A stretch of DNA of 35,346 nt from a virus. Every line of letters starts with the position of its first letter. Positions within the stretch are counted from its first letter, which is position 1. This document shows positions 1 to 6,938 of this stretch, piece after piece. The notes under the pieces were generated by a model. The model was not told where the DNA came from. It was given only the letters and a program-made list of their open reading frames with translations, and ran no database searches. The stretch spans positions 1 through 35,346 of the IMG/VR virus record IMGVR_UViG_3300043467_001590, one strand, 5' to 3'. The position numbers and the translations under genes were made by a program.

Positions 1-96
1 GCCTTGCACCTTAGCACAGCCGAGCGTAAATCATTGAATGACCTAATCAAAGACAATTTAGAGACCACTAAAAAGTCGGGCCTCCCGTTTTTCTGA
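1..96 (+). CDS. 3' end of an unidentified gene (partial)
   Basis: Frame 1 is open from the first base to a TGA at 94-96, giving 31 residues that end in GLPFF. The other two plus frames close within about 36 bases. The visible part is charged and probably helical (LSTAERKSLNDLIKDNLETT). The next gene begins four bases after the stop, which fits a co-directional operon entering from the left. The fragment is too short to identify, and it could be a chance open frame. Confidence 0.45.
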   Translation, partial: ALHLSTAERKSLNDLIKDNLETTKKSGLPFF

Positions 97-100
97 AAAT

Positions 101-610
101 ATGTTAGACCTAGATACCGTAAAATATCACATAGGACTCTGGATAGAGACTTTTGTGGAAGTCCCCCATCCTGCCCTAGGCGGTTGGCCCCCTTGTCCGT
201 ATGCTCGCAAGGCCAGGCTAGATCAGGACTTTACAGTTAGGGTAGGAGTTAATCCCTACTTTGACCTTCTTAATGTTGCCAGAGACGGACTAAGTGGCAA
301 AAGTGTGTTAATACTTGCATACAATCCCGACGAATTCTTTTATTCACAATTTACTAGCGACATTAAAGCTGCTAACGAAGAAGCATTGCTACAAAACGAT
401 TTGCTGGCTTTAGAGGATCATCCTGGGGATCAAGAAATTGTTAACGGTGTTAGCATGAATCAAGGCACGTATGCACTGGCACTTGTACAGAGCCTAACGG
501 ACCTAAATGAAAAAGCCCAACTTGTTGCCAAGCAGGGCTTTTATGATACTTGGCCCGAAGATTACTTACAGGCTTTGTTCAAACACCGTAAAGATCCGCG
601 GGCAACTTAA
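101..610 (+). CDS. Hypothetical protein, 169 residues
   Basis: This is a complete gene starting at ATG 101, four bases after the preceding stop; there is no strong Shine-Dalgarno sequence. The N-terminal part has WIETFVEVPHPALGGWPPCP followed by YARKARLD. The shape, a helix and then a CPxA-type turn, faintly recalls the N-terminal motif of DUF1415 proteins (GLNLCPFA), but I cannot confirm that. The rest is a mixed alpha/beta sequence with an acidic centre. Its 3' end overlaps the 3' end of the convergent transferase-like gene by 32 bases. I do not recognise a function. Confidence 0.7.
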   Translation: MLDLDTVKYHIGLWIETFVEVPHPALGGWPPCPYARKARLDQDFTVRVGVNPYFDLLNVARDGLSGKSVLILAYNPDEFFYSQFTSDIKAANEEALLQNDLLALEDHPGDQEIVNGVSMNQGTYALALVQSLTDLNEKAQLVAKQGFYDTWPEDYLQALFKHRKDPRAT

Positions 611-1259
611 TTTTACTATCACGTTTGCACAGCCAAACATATTGATCTACATCTTGGGACCAAACATCACCGTTCCACCACTCAAAGCCCTGTATCTCTG
701 CCTTGTAAATTGAACTTTTTTCGTATCCTGGGCCTAAATAAACATACTCGTACTCTTGTTGTTTAGCCCAAGCAATTTCATGTTCTAGACTACGTGACCC
801 TAGGCGAGAGGCCGGTAAACTATAATCCCATACAAACAAACACGTTTCAATAGCCTGTGGTGAATAATGGCGCAGTTTGGCCCATGCTACAAAAATGTCA
901 TCATGGTAGTAGGCAATAAAACGATCACCGCTTAGACGTTGCCCTACTTCAAAATATTTTTTAAATTTTTTATAATAGCAATAGCTAGTATAGATATGAT
1001 CCATTTCTGTAAACTGACTAGCAGTAGGATTTACTAATTCGCAAGCAGTATCCAATATAGTGTAATTGGTGTTAGCAACTGCTACTCTTGTGCTACGACT
1101 TTGATACCAGCGTATTTGATTATTTCGTATGGTTTGTAAAAAACCCATTTCTAAAGCTGCATTGTGTTCTATCAATTCAACATCAATGAGCTCGCAACGG
1201 AAATGAAAAAACTCGCCTTGCTCTTGTTGGCCAAAATTATGATCAAACTTTATTTTCAT
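579..1259 (-). CDS. Arginyl-tRNA-protein transferase-like protein (C-terminal GNAT-type domain)
   Basis: The 226-residue product resembles the C-terminal half of arginyl/aspartyl-tRNA-protein transferases (ATE/Bpt), which attach an amino acid from aminoacyl-tRNA to a protein N-terminus. Visible matches are SRLGSRSLEHEIAWAK at about residues 151-166, corresponding to the family's SLG...EIxWA segment, and YVYLGPGYEKSSIYKAE at about 172-188, corresponding to YxYLGY....KMxYKA, followed by GFEWW. The N-terminal half differs from ATE_N and has no CxxC-type cysteine cluster, so it may be a standalone acyltransferase of the same fold. The gene is divergent from the DUF6614-like gene with 38 bases between starts, and it converges on the 101-610 gene with a 32-base overlap. 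Biochemical function is inferred only. Confidence 0.65.
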   Translation of the reverse strand: MKIKFDHNFGQQEQGEFFHFRCELIDVELIEHNAALEMGFLQTIRNNQIRWYQSRSTRVAVANTNYTILDTACELVNPTASQFTEMDHIYTSYCYYKKFKKYFEVGQRLSGDRFIAYYHDDIFVAWAKLRHYSPQAIETCLFVWDYSLPASRLGSRSLEHEIAWAKQQEYEYVYLGPGYEKSSIYKAEIQGFEWWNGDVWSQDVDQYVWLCKRDSKIKLPADLYGV

Positions 1260-1297
1260 ATAATTATATATGTATATTATTACTCAAGGATAAAATA
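1260..1297. promoter_or_regulatory. AT-rich divergent promoter region
   Basis: Only 38 bases separate the starts of the minus-strand transferase-like gene and the plus-strand DUF6614-like gene. They are almost entirely A/T with alternating TATATATGTATATTATT, so both promoters must lie here or reach into the gene starts. AAGGA at 1287-1291 is a good Shine-Dalgarno sequence for the plus-strand ATG at 1298. I could not pick a convincing -35/-10 pair. Confidence 0.4.
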
Positions 1298-1630
1298 ATG
1301 GATCTCTACACTATATGGGCAAACAAAGAAGGCGACATTTCGGACTTAGATTGGGTCAACGGCATGAAAAGTTTCTTTGAACAGTTAATTAGTGAGGGCA
1401 AAATGGAAACCTACAGAATTACTCGTTGTAAGATGGGCTTCCGTAGTATCGCCGACATGCCCGAATGGATGATTCTAATGGAATTTAAAGACATGGCGCA
1501 GATGGACAGTGCCTTTAAGAGGGTTGCTCCGTTAGAAGGAGAACTAGAAGTCAAACACAAAAGTTTCAATCAGTTTGTTAGTGGAGATATACAACATGCC
1601 TTGTTTAGAGATTGGCCCGATACGTTCTAG
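1298..1630 (+). CDS. DUF6614-like small protein
   Basis: The 110-residue product begins MDLYTIWANKEG, contains KMGFRSIADMPEWMILMEF and KDMAQMDSAF, and ends near HALFRDWPD. From memory of the family, this matches the layout of DUF6614 proteins: an N-terminal MxxYxIW strand, a GFR/GFG loop, a DLAQLDxAF helix and a terminal ALxRDFPD. These are small bacterial alpha/beta proteins, probably of ferredoxin-like dimeric barrel type, with no assigned function. ATG 1298 is preceded by AAGGA at good spacing. The gene stands alone on the plus strand and is followed by a 502-base region between convergent genes. It may be host-derived. Confidence 0.65.
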   Translation: MDLYTIWANKEGDISDLDWVNGMKSFFEQLISEGKMETYRITRCKMGFRSIADMPEWMILMEFKDMAQMDSAFKRVAPLEGELEVKHKSFNQFVSGDIQHALFRDWPDTF

Positions 1631-1733
1631 ATGAAAAAGTTTGTAAAACTAGACATTTGTATGATTTTCTTAGCGTATGTACAAAAAGATTTTGCTTTGT
1701 TTAGTTTTGTAAGATTTTGTTAGCGGTAATAAA

Positions 1734-1752
1734 AGATTAGCTACGCTAATCT
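1734..1752. repeat. Perfect inverted repeat, 8-bp stem, 3-base loop
   Basis: AGATTAGC and GCTAATCT flank the loop TAC. The stem is perfect and stands directly next to a second stem (1753-1776), so the two could stack. It lies about 100 bases after the DUF6614-like gene. There is no T-run right after it on the plus strand, but the minus-strand reading continues TTTTATTACC, which is mildly U-rich, so it could help stop the minus-strand transcript. Confidence 0.6.
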
Positions 1753-1776
1753 ATGTCTTTCGTTACACTCAGACAT
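1753..1776. repeat. Inverted repeat, 6-bp stem, 12-base loop
   Basis: ATGTCT at 1753-1758 pairs with AGACAT at 1771-1776 around a 12-base loop (TTCGTTACACTC). It abuts the preceding hairpin without a spacer, which is the main reason to note it. Confidence 0.4.
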
Positions 1777-1809
1777 GATTGTTTTTCTTACGCATTATCC
1801 AGATTATGT

Positions 1810-1840
1810 GGTCACAATTCACCGTTACGGTGAATTGACC
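1810..1840. repeat. Long near-perfect palindrome
   Basis: AATTCACCGT at 1816-1825 and ACGGTGAATT at 1827-1836 form a ten-base inverted repeat around one base. Outer GGTC (1810-1813) and GACC (1837-1840) extend it with a two-base bulge. As RNA the loop would open to a few bases. Without a U-run it is not a clear terminator. The symmetry would also suit a dimeric DNA-binding protein. Confidence 0.6.
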
Positions 1841-1938
1841 TTGACACATTATCCGAGTGACAGCAGTCATTTATTATAAAGAGATTGTATTTCTACGCAG
1901 AGGCGGTTGACCGGTACCCCTTACTCTAGCTTCACAAA

Positions 1939-2019
1939 TCAACGGAACCCTAGTGACCCGACAATAAATCCAAGTCCTATAAGCATGAGTCGTATCTTTT
2001 TCAACGGAGCCCAAACCAT
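1939..2019 (-). CDS. Possible 26-residue membrane peptide
   Basis: A minus-strand ATG at 2019 is preceded by TTAAGG six bases upstream and opens a 26-codon frame, MVWAPLKKIRLM then LIGLGFIVGSLGF and R. A short basic stretch followed by a hydrophobic run of about 14 residues looks like a tiny membrane protein. In-frame codons extend upstream to a GTG (VRKAIANLRQQ). A 15-codon leader-like frame (GTG 2080 to TAA 2033) with AAGGAGG in front lies just upstream in another frame. It could instead be the remnant of a frameshifted small gene. Too short to be sure it is translated. Confidence 0.3.
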   Translation of the reverse strand: MVWAPLKKIRLMLIGLGFIVGSLGFR

Positions 2020-2083
2020 TTGTTGCCTTAAGTTAGCAATTGCCTTTCGCACACAAGATTATCCGGACCGGGTATTTCACCGT

Positions 2084-2091
2084 TCCTCCTT
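2084..2091 (-). promoter_or_regulatory. Strong Shine-Dalgarno sequence without a recognised gene
   Basis: On the minus strand AAGGAGGA precedes a GTG at 2080-2078 by four bases. That GTG opens only a 15-codon frame ending at 2033, 13 bases before the candidate 26-residue membrane peptide. So strong a site in a region between genes implies that a short peptide is, or once was, translated here. Confidence 0.35.
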
Positions 2092-2095
2092 GCAA

Positions 2096-2111
2096 GTCTA
2101 GCTACCTAGAC
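2096..2111. repeat. Perfect inverted repeat just past the minus-strand operon end
   Basis: GTCTAG at 2096-2101 and CTAGAC at 2106-2111 form a 6-bp stem with a 4-base loop, about 20 bases beyond the stop of the last minus-strand gene. The position suits a transcript-end structure. The following minus-strand bases (TTGCAAGGAGG) are not U-rich, so it is not a standard intrinsic terminator. Confidence 0.45.
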
Positions 2112-2132
2112 CAAACATAGCGGATTAATGCC

Positions 2133-2960
2133 TTACTGTTGATTTTCTAAAAATGTTTTTACTTGATGGAAGTAATGCTGGTTGCTTTGGGTGCCTGGAT
2201 GCATCTTATCAAAATTTAAATCTGTTTTATTTTTAAGGAATGAATCATATAAATTGATCCAATTAGTAGCATCAATACCGCCGGCTAACTCATAGTCGGC
2301 ATGCATTATGTTATAAAGTTTAAAAATGTCTTCGTCGTTGCGTGATTCAATATTCAGTATTTCTTTTTTAGTAAATGATGTAAATTGTTCTGGCATGGCT
2401 CCGGGTAATCTAACAAAGTAATCTTGGTCCCACGGGCATAGTCCGTTAATAAAAAATAATTTAATATTAAATTCTTTAGCCAATTTTTGTAAAATATTAG
2501 AATATTCTACAACCTTGACAATTTCGTGATGCAGATGATGCAATACTAATAATCTGTCTAATAAATCATCTAAATATTTTCTAGTCCACTTATCCCCACG
2601 ATTTAAATTGACATCAAATTTAGATCGGGCAGTTGGTGATAGTTGTTCAGTAGTAGGCCAAAGTTCAAATCCAACACTAAAATTATATCTTGGCATGCCG
2701 GTCCATTGACAAAAAAGCATACTAATATCAAACCGAGACTCTGCAATTGCTCGTGTTACAATTGTAAATATTTCTGAATTAGATGCACCGCCCTTTCCTA
2801 AATTTACAAGTTCTAAATTTTTTAACTGATCAATTTGATCACAACACAAATTGACCCATAAATTTGGAGAATTTTTACATTGTTCAACAACCCCGAGTTC
2901 GTCCCACCCACTTCCGGCAGTAAACGAACATCCAGCAAAAATTACTTTACTCATTATCAT
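2133..2960 (-). CDS. SGNH/GDSL-hydrolase-like protein (copy 1)
   Basis: The 275-residue product has the layout of a phage SGNH-hydrolase-like protein. Block I is FAGCSFTAGSGW with the candidate nucleophile Ser12, block II is a GKGGASNSE loop, and a QWTGMPRYN segment sits near block III. Block V is DKMHP, giving the candidate pair Asp251/His254. SGNH enzymes cleave esters on lipids or glycans; the substrate is unknown here. The gene overlaps the end of the GIY-YIG gene by 14 bases. Start may be ATG 2960 or ATG 2954 (MSKVIF), and no strong ribosome site decides. It is the last gene of the operon. A diverged paralogue lies at 9026-9811. It is AT-rich compared with gp46. Confidence 0.65.
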   Translation of the reverse strand: MIMSKVIFAGCSFTAGSGWDELGVVEQCKNSPNLWVNLCCDQIDQLKNLELVNLGKGGASNSEIFTIVTRAIAESRFDISMLFCQWTGMPRYNFSVGFELWPTTEQLSPTARSKFDVNLNRGDKWTRKYLDDLLDRLLVLHHLHHEIVKVVEYSNILQKLAKEFNIKLFFINGLCPWDQDYFVRLPGAMPEQFTSFTKKEILNIESRNDEDIFKLYNIMHADYELAGGIDATNWINLYDSFLKNKTDLNFDKMHPGTQSNQHYFHQVKTFLENQQ

Positions 2961-3387
2961 TTTTTCTTTTAATTATATGACTACCATGTACACGTACTTG
3001 TATGTGCCCGTTGTAGTAATCATCTGTTTCTAATACACGTCTTGAGAATTGTTCGCGAGCTTCTATGTAACTACATTCGGATTTAGACCTACAGTAGTAT
3101 AATATTTCGCGAGTAAAGTTGCCTGGTCCTAGTTGTTCTATGTCTTTTGTTAATTCCGGACTTGATCCGTAGTATAGTTGCCAGTCTGAATCGATTTTGC
3201 TTCTGATTTTCTTGCGTTTTTTGTTGCCGTTTTTAAGTTTTATTGTTTTATATGTTGTCTTACTAAATTTTGCTAATTTTTTTCCAATGTATTTCCTACC
3301 GGTTAAGTTATTTGTAATCAAATATACAAAACCAACGCACTCTTCGGGCAAAACATCGATTTGTTTGTTTTCGTAAAGCCATACCAT
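2947..3387 (-). CDS. GIY-YIG nuclease-like protein
   Basis: This 146-residue protein shows the GIY-YIG core near the N-terminus: GFVYLITNN at about 19-27 and RKYIGKK at 31-37. A basic stretch follows (KRKKIRSKIDSDW), then YGSSPEL, FTREILYYC and SYIEAREQF, where Glu109 is the likely metal-binding acid. The C-terminal DDYYNGHIQVRVHGSH is familiar to me from small putative endonucleases of T4-like marine phages. In such phages GIY-YIG proteins are often free-standing homing-type or repair-like nucleases. It is 13 bases after the preceding gene in a compact operon and overlaps the following SGNH-like gene. Confidence 0.75.
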   Translation of the reverse strand: MVWLYENKQIDVLPEECVGFVYLITNNLTGRKYIGKKLAKFSKTTYKTIKLKNGNKKRKKIRSKIDSDWQLYYGSSPELTKDIEQLGPGNFTREILYYCRSKSECSYIEAREQFSRRVLETDDYYNGHIQVRVHGSHIIKRKNDNE

Positions 3388-3400
3388 GGACTAGTAGTTA

Positions 3401-4267
3401 TCATACCGCAAGCTCGCTTGTTAAAAAAGTGTCTGCCTGTTTTAAAGTTTTAAAAATTGGCACATTTTTAATTAAGGTATTTTTTAAAAAATATTCTTTT
3501 ATTAATATATTGTCAAAACTATCCAACTTGATGGTTGACTTACCAGCGATAACTGCTTTAGAATTATACCCTATTGCGTCTTTTAAATTTGTATGTACTG
3601 TAAAACAATATTGTTGAATCTCTCCCTGGGCCGATAACCATCTATGTACATTATCATATACTGTTGACTGATCACTAATTAACAAATGGATATCAGACAG
3701 ATCGGCAAGATATAATTTCTCCAAAGAAATAGCAACATCAAATACATCTTCTACTGAAGTGCGAAGTCTAGTCCCAAATCTAAGTTGTTCTTTTAACACA
3801 AATTCTCCGAAGACGTTATTATTTTTTAAATATTGATGAACAGGTTGATTATAAATTTTACCAAGATACGAATCGGTCTGCGCAACTTTTTTACACCAAT
3901 TTTTTAAAACTATAGGAAACATATTTTCTGGATATGTTATTCCAACTGAAACACTGTTAGAAAAATATTTTTGTAAAACAGAAATTTGATCAACCCTATG
4001 GGTCGGAATCACAAATTGAGTAATGTTTTCTGCCTTGATAATATCAGCCAATGTACAACAATCTTCATGAGACCATTCTTTAAAATACCACAAGTTTGAT
4101 TCAAACAACTCTTTAAATGATAAATCTAAGGTAGGACTAATTCTTCCTGAGTCGGTAAAATTAAAATTGGTTACAACACCACGATACTGATTGTCGGACA
4201 GCAACAAACTTTGAATAAAATCTCCCCCACTACCGGGCTCCCAATACAGAATTATTATATTAAACAT
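3401..4267 (-). CDS. Hypothetical protein with glycine-rich N-terminal loop
   Basis: The 288-residue protein starts with a hydrophobic strand and a glycine-rich turn, IIILYWEPGSGGDFIQSLL (about residues 4-22). This resembles the first strand and phosphate-binding loop of sulfotransferase or kinase-like folds, though it is not a canonical Walker A (no GK[ST]). The 6935-7804 gene encodes a protein of nearly equal length with a similar turn, GTHGHFLEVVLNN, so the two may be distant relatives. The C-terminal half has several Lys-rich helices and ends QADTFLTSELAV. It overlaps the methyltransferase-like gene upstream by 8 bases. The sequence is very AT-rich relative to gp46. Function unknown. Confidence 0.6.
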   Translation of the reverse strand: MFNIIILYWEPGSGGDFIQSLLLSDNQYRGVVTNFNFTDSGRISPTLDLSFKELFESNLWYFKEWSHEDCCTLADIIKAENITQFVIPTHRVDQISVLQKYFSNSVSVGITYPENMFPIVLKNWCKKVAQTDSYLGKIYNQPVHQYLKNNNVFGEFVLKEQLRFGTRLRTSVEDVFDVAISLEKLYLADLSDIHLLISDQSTVYDNVHRWLSAQGEIQQYCFTVHTNLKDAIGYNSKAVIAGKSTIKLDSFDNILIKEYFLKNTLIKNVPIFKTLKQADTFLTSELAV

Positions 4268-4754
4268 AATCTATACAAAAAAAATAATCACCATATCCTG
4301 GGTTTGTTTTACCTAATAAATTTAAAAATTTTGTTAACTTCAATCTGTTTGAATTTGTAAACCAAGTTGAAATTAATGTGTTAACTGATATCTCTACACG
4401 GTTATAAATTATAAATTTATGTTCTAAACTTACAATAATTTTTCCGCCTGGTTTCAAAAATTGATTGGCGAGATTTTCTATCCATACATTGGTTTGATCA
4501 ACGGTTAAATTAATAAATTCGATATTATTAATTAACACCAAATTGTCATATTTGTCTCTGGGAGATAAATCAATCATACCTTGATATATTTCTCCCAAGC
4601 AGTTATAACATAAAGTTGATCCAGGTATTAAATTCCTTAATACAAACTGATCCTCTAGAACCAAAATTTTCTTTTGATTTTTTTGATTGTGTCTCATAAC
4701 CGCCCACCGGCTAAGGTAATGGCTTTTTAACCTTCTAATTTGAAGTTTTGTCAT
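4260..4754 (-). CDS. SAM-dependent methyltransferase-like protein (short or degenerate)
   Basis: The 164-residue product shows the second half of a class I methyltransferase pattern: YDNLVLINNIEFI (motif IV region), a helix with WIENLANQF, then LKPGGKIIVSLEHKF (the motif VI loop and strand). The usual GxGxG SAM-binding motif I is not clear. The region where it should be reads LIPGSTLCYNCLGEIYQGM. At 164 residues it is shorter than most class I enzymes, so it may be truncated or inactive. It overlaps the upstream 147-residue gene by 20 bases and the downstream gene by 8. The call rests on pattern only. Confidence 0.5.
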   Translation of the reverse strand: MTKLQIRRLKSHYLSRWAVMRHNQKNQKKILVLEDQFVLRNLIPGSTLCYNCLGEIYQGMIDLSPRDKYDNLVLINNIEFINLTVDQTNVWIENLANQFLKPGGKIIVSLEHKFIIYNRVEISVNTLISTWFTNSNRLKLTKFLNLLGKTNPGYGDYFFCIDYV

Positions 4755-5178
4755 GTCGTTTTAAAACCATTGTAGTTACAGGATGGACAAAATTACCTAG
4801 TTGTCCGTGATCATCTAACCGAATAGAGGAACTAACTAATTCAAATTGATCCTTAATTAAATTATAACAGTGGTCGACTAACAGTGAGTCATAATCTTGT
4901 GTAGGACTAATATCTAGATCTATGTCAGAATAAATGTAAAACTTGTTTATAGCCAGATAAAAATAGTGTGTAACGGATTGACATGCTATAATAATTTTTT
5001 TATCTAGTTCTGCTAACGAGCAATACCCGTCGTTAATGACTAATGCTGTGGTTAAATTATTGGATATTATGGTACAAAAATCTTGATATTGCGGCAACTG
5101 GTTTTTGTTATGCAACTTAGACAAAAATAAACTTTTACACGAAGCAACCGGAACGCGGTTAACAAGATCTACTATCAT
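4735..5178 (-). CDS. Hypothetical protein, 147 residues
   Basis: The start codon overlaps the gp46 stop as ATGA, so translation is probably coupled to gp46. The product has a hydrophobic core, with TTALVINDGYCSLAEL and a tyrosine-rich stretch (HYFYLAINKFYIYSDIDLDI), and ends in HPVTTMVLKRHDKTSN. I recognise no domain. Its 3' end lies within the methyltransferase-like gene (20-base overlap), so the two products may act together. The region is AT-rich like the genes that follow. Confidence 0.6.
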   Translation of the reverse strand: MIVDLVNRVPVASCKSLFLSKLHNKNQLPQYQDFCTIISNNLTTALVINDGYCSLAELDKKIIIACQSVTHYFYLAINKFYIYSDIDLDISPTQDYDSLLVDHCYNLIKDQFELVSSSIRLDDHGQLGNFVHPVTTMVLKRHDKTSN

Positions 5179-6938
5179 GCTATTTCACTATCTGTGTTAT
5201 AGCTTGTAAAGCCGTTTTCTTTAACAACCTTAAGGATATTTTCTACACGACCAGCCAGCTCGTCTCTATGACTTACTAGCCAAATACTCTTGTGTCGTTC
5301 ACGGCTCATTTGCTTTAACAATGCCAATGCCGATTCAACGCCCTGTGTATCTAGGCCGTTGTCAATCATTTCGTCAATGAATAATACATTAATTGGTTGA
5401 TATAAACTCTCAAATACATCTCGGAATGCCCAGCTCATACTTAAAATTAGTCTGTTACGTTCACCGCGACTCAGGTTATCAAAGTCTAACTCTCTACCCA
5501 ATTCTTCAATACTAACACTCAGGTCATTTTGAAACACTACAGTATGTGGCAAGCCAATACGATCCAAGTAGTGTGTTAGGCGAGCATTCAGATAGCTGAG
5601 GTTTTGTTCAATAATCTTTTTTCGGATAAAACTGTCTTTGCTGGTGAGTAGCTTGAGTAAGAATTCTTGGTGTTCTTGTAAACGACTAAGTCCATTAAGT
5701 GTATCATAATTAACCTCCTGCAAGGCCTGATTCTGCATGTCCTCAATCTGTTCAATATACGGATCAACTTCTGCTGTCTTGGTAACCAACTGTATTTCTA
5801 AGTTTGATAAATTAGCACGATGTTGAATTGCTTGCTCTTCTTTGTCGTAAAATGTTTTGGGAGGCTTACCTAGCGTCCCCAAGGCTTCGACGGCAGTCTC
5901 CAACTCTGATAAGAGTTGTGTGTGTTCCTGGCTTGCTGTTCTAGCTGTTGCCAAATCTTCCTGTTTACCCGCCAGTACCTGTTCGTGCTTTTGATCGTGA
6001 AAGGCCTGGCCGCATGTATGGCATGTATGATCGATGAGAGAAGTAATTTCCTTCTCCAGCTTGACCACGGCCTTTGTCTCTCGGTCCTTATCAAGTTTTG
6101 CCCGACTAATTGCGCTCGATAGTTCGTTGATATCTTTCCTGCGCTGATCCCAAGCCTCGTGCGCCTTATGCGCCTCAATTTCAGATTCAATGTTGATCTC
6201 TTTGAGGCTTGCCAGCGCAGTCTCAAATTTTGTTTTCTCTTCTTCATGTTTAGTTGTCCACATGCCTTGTCTGCGTTTCAGTGCGTCGATTTGTTCCTCA
6301 ATACGCTTGTTAGCCTCCTGCACCGCACGAATACGAAATTCTTCTTGAGTAATTCCATCTTTAGTAGCACGATTTTGTTCTTTAATCTTGTCAGCACGTT
6401 CTGATAACAAAGTAATACCAAGCAACTGCTCAATAATAGTTCGCTGATCGTTGGCTTTTAAACTTAAGAAAGGTTCTGTGTACGTGTTTAACGCCATAAT
6501 ATGCTTAAACATATCGTGGCTAAGTCCTAGCGTATGTTCAATAGCATCTTGTGTTTCTCTACTGTCACCTTGTGCCTCGTCTGTAATTTCTTGCTCTTGA
6601 TTGTTTACAAAGAATCTTAACAAGTTAGGTTTACGACCACGTTCAATTCGATAATCTTTATCACCAACACTAAAATCCAAACTGACTAACATATTTTTAT
6701 TGTTAGTCTTGTTGACTAAGTTATCCTTACGGATATTGCTAAGTGCTTGTCCATATAGACTATAGCTAAGAGCATTGATAATCGTAGTCTTGCCTGTGCC
6801 ATTGCGACTTCCATCACCACCTAGGTCTAAATTTTCACCTAAAACCAGCGTAAGGTCTTTACGATCAAATCCAATCGCTTGTGTGCTGTTACCTACACTC
6901 ATAAAGTTTTTAACGGTTAGATTTTTTATATGGATCAT
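5175..6938 (-). CDS. 46: gp46 recombination endonuclease subunit (Rad50/SbcC-like ATPase)
   Basis: This is the large ATPase subunit of the phage gp46/gp47 complex, which resects DNA ends for recombination-dependent replication and degrades host DNA. Its 587 residues are close to T4 gp46 (560). Walker A is GENLDLGGDGSRNGTGKTT (residues 34-52, Lys50). A zinc hook CHTC at 306-309 lies between two coiled-coil arms rich in Glu/Lys/Arg. The ABC signature is LSRGE (489-493), Walker B is INVLFIDE (516-523), the D-loop is NGLD (527-530), and the switch histidine is His557 in LVSHRDE. The start overlaps the upstream stop as ATGA, and its own stop overlaps the next start as ATGA. gp47 is separated from it by two accessory genes rather than being adjacent. 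Confidence 0.95.
   Translation of the reverse strand: MIHIKNLTVKNFMSVGNSTQAIGFDRKDLTLVLGENLDLGGDGSRNGTGKTTIINALSYSLYGQALSNIRKDNLVNKTNNKNMLVSLDFSVGDKDYRIERGRKPNLLRFFVNNQEQEITDEAQGDSRETQDAIEHTLGLSHDMFKHIMALNTYTEPFLSLKANDQRTIIEQLLGITLLSERADKIKEQNRATKDGITQEEFRIRAVQEANKRIEEQIDALKRRQGMWTTKHEEEKTKFETALASLKEINIESEIEAHKAHEAWDQRRKDINELSSAISRAKLDKDRETKAVVKLEKEITSLIDHTCHTCGQAFHDQKHEQVLAGKQEDLATARTASQEHTQLLSELETAVEALGTLGKPPKTFYDKEEQAIQHRANLSNLEIQLVTKTAEVDPYIEQIEDMQNQALQEVNYDTLNGLSRLQEHQEFLLKLLTSKDSFIRKKIIEQNLSYLNARLTHYLDRIGLPHTVVFQNDLSVSIEELGRELDFDNLSRGERNRLILSMSWAFRDVFESLYQPINVLFIDEMIDNGLDTQGVESALALLKQMSRERHKSIWLVSHRDELAGRVENILKVVKENGFTSYNTDSEIA

Larger units (their letters stand above)
1631..2132. other. 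Convergent intergenic region with multiple hairpins
   Basis: This 502-base stretch lies between the end of the plus-strand DUF6614-like gene and the end of the minus-strand operon. It starts with a T-rich tract (about 1650-1725) and holds four inverted repeats, annotated separately. The heptamer ATTATCC recurs near 1794, 1847 and 2056. The right part (about 1935-2095) can encode very short peptides on the minus strand, one with a strong Shine-Dalgarno sequence. Possible roles are bidirectional termination, a structured RNA or the remnant of a small gene. None of the stems has the U-run of a standard intrinsic terminator. Confidence 0.5.

Noticed and set aside
1810-1840. Intrinsic terminator at the long palindrome
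   Set aside because: Neither strand has a U-run after the stem, so I list it only as an inverted repeat.
1907-2101. Plus-strand 64-codon frame in the convergent region
   Set aside because: There is no ribosome site, the composition is unlike a phage protein, and it runs antisense to a better minus-strand candidate.
5870-6247. 125-codon minus-strand frame inside gp46
   Set aside because: It lies in another frame of the gp46 coiled coil and is a shadow produced by its base composition.
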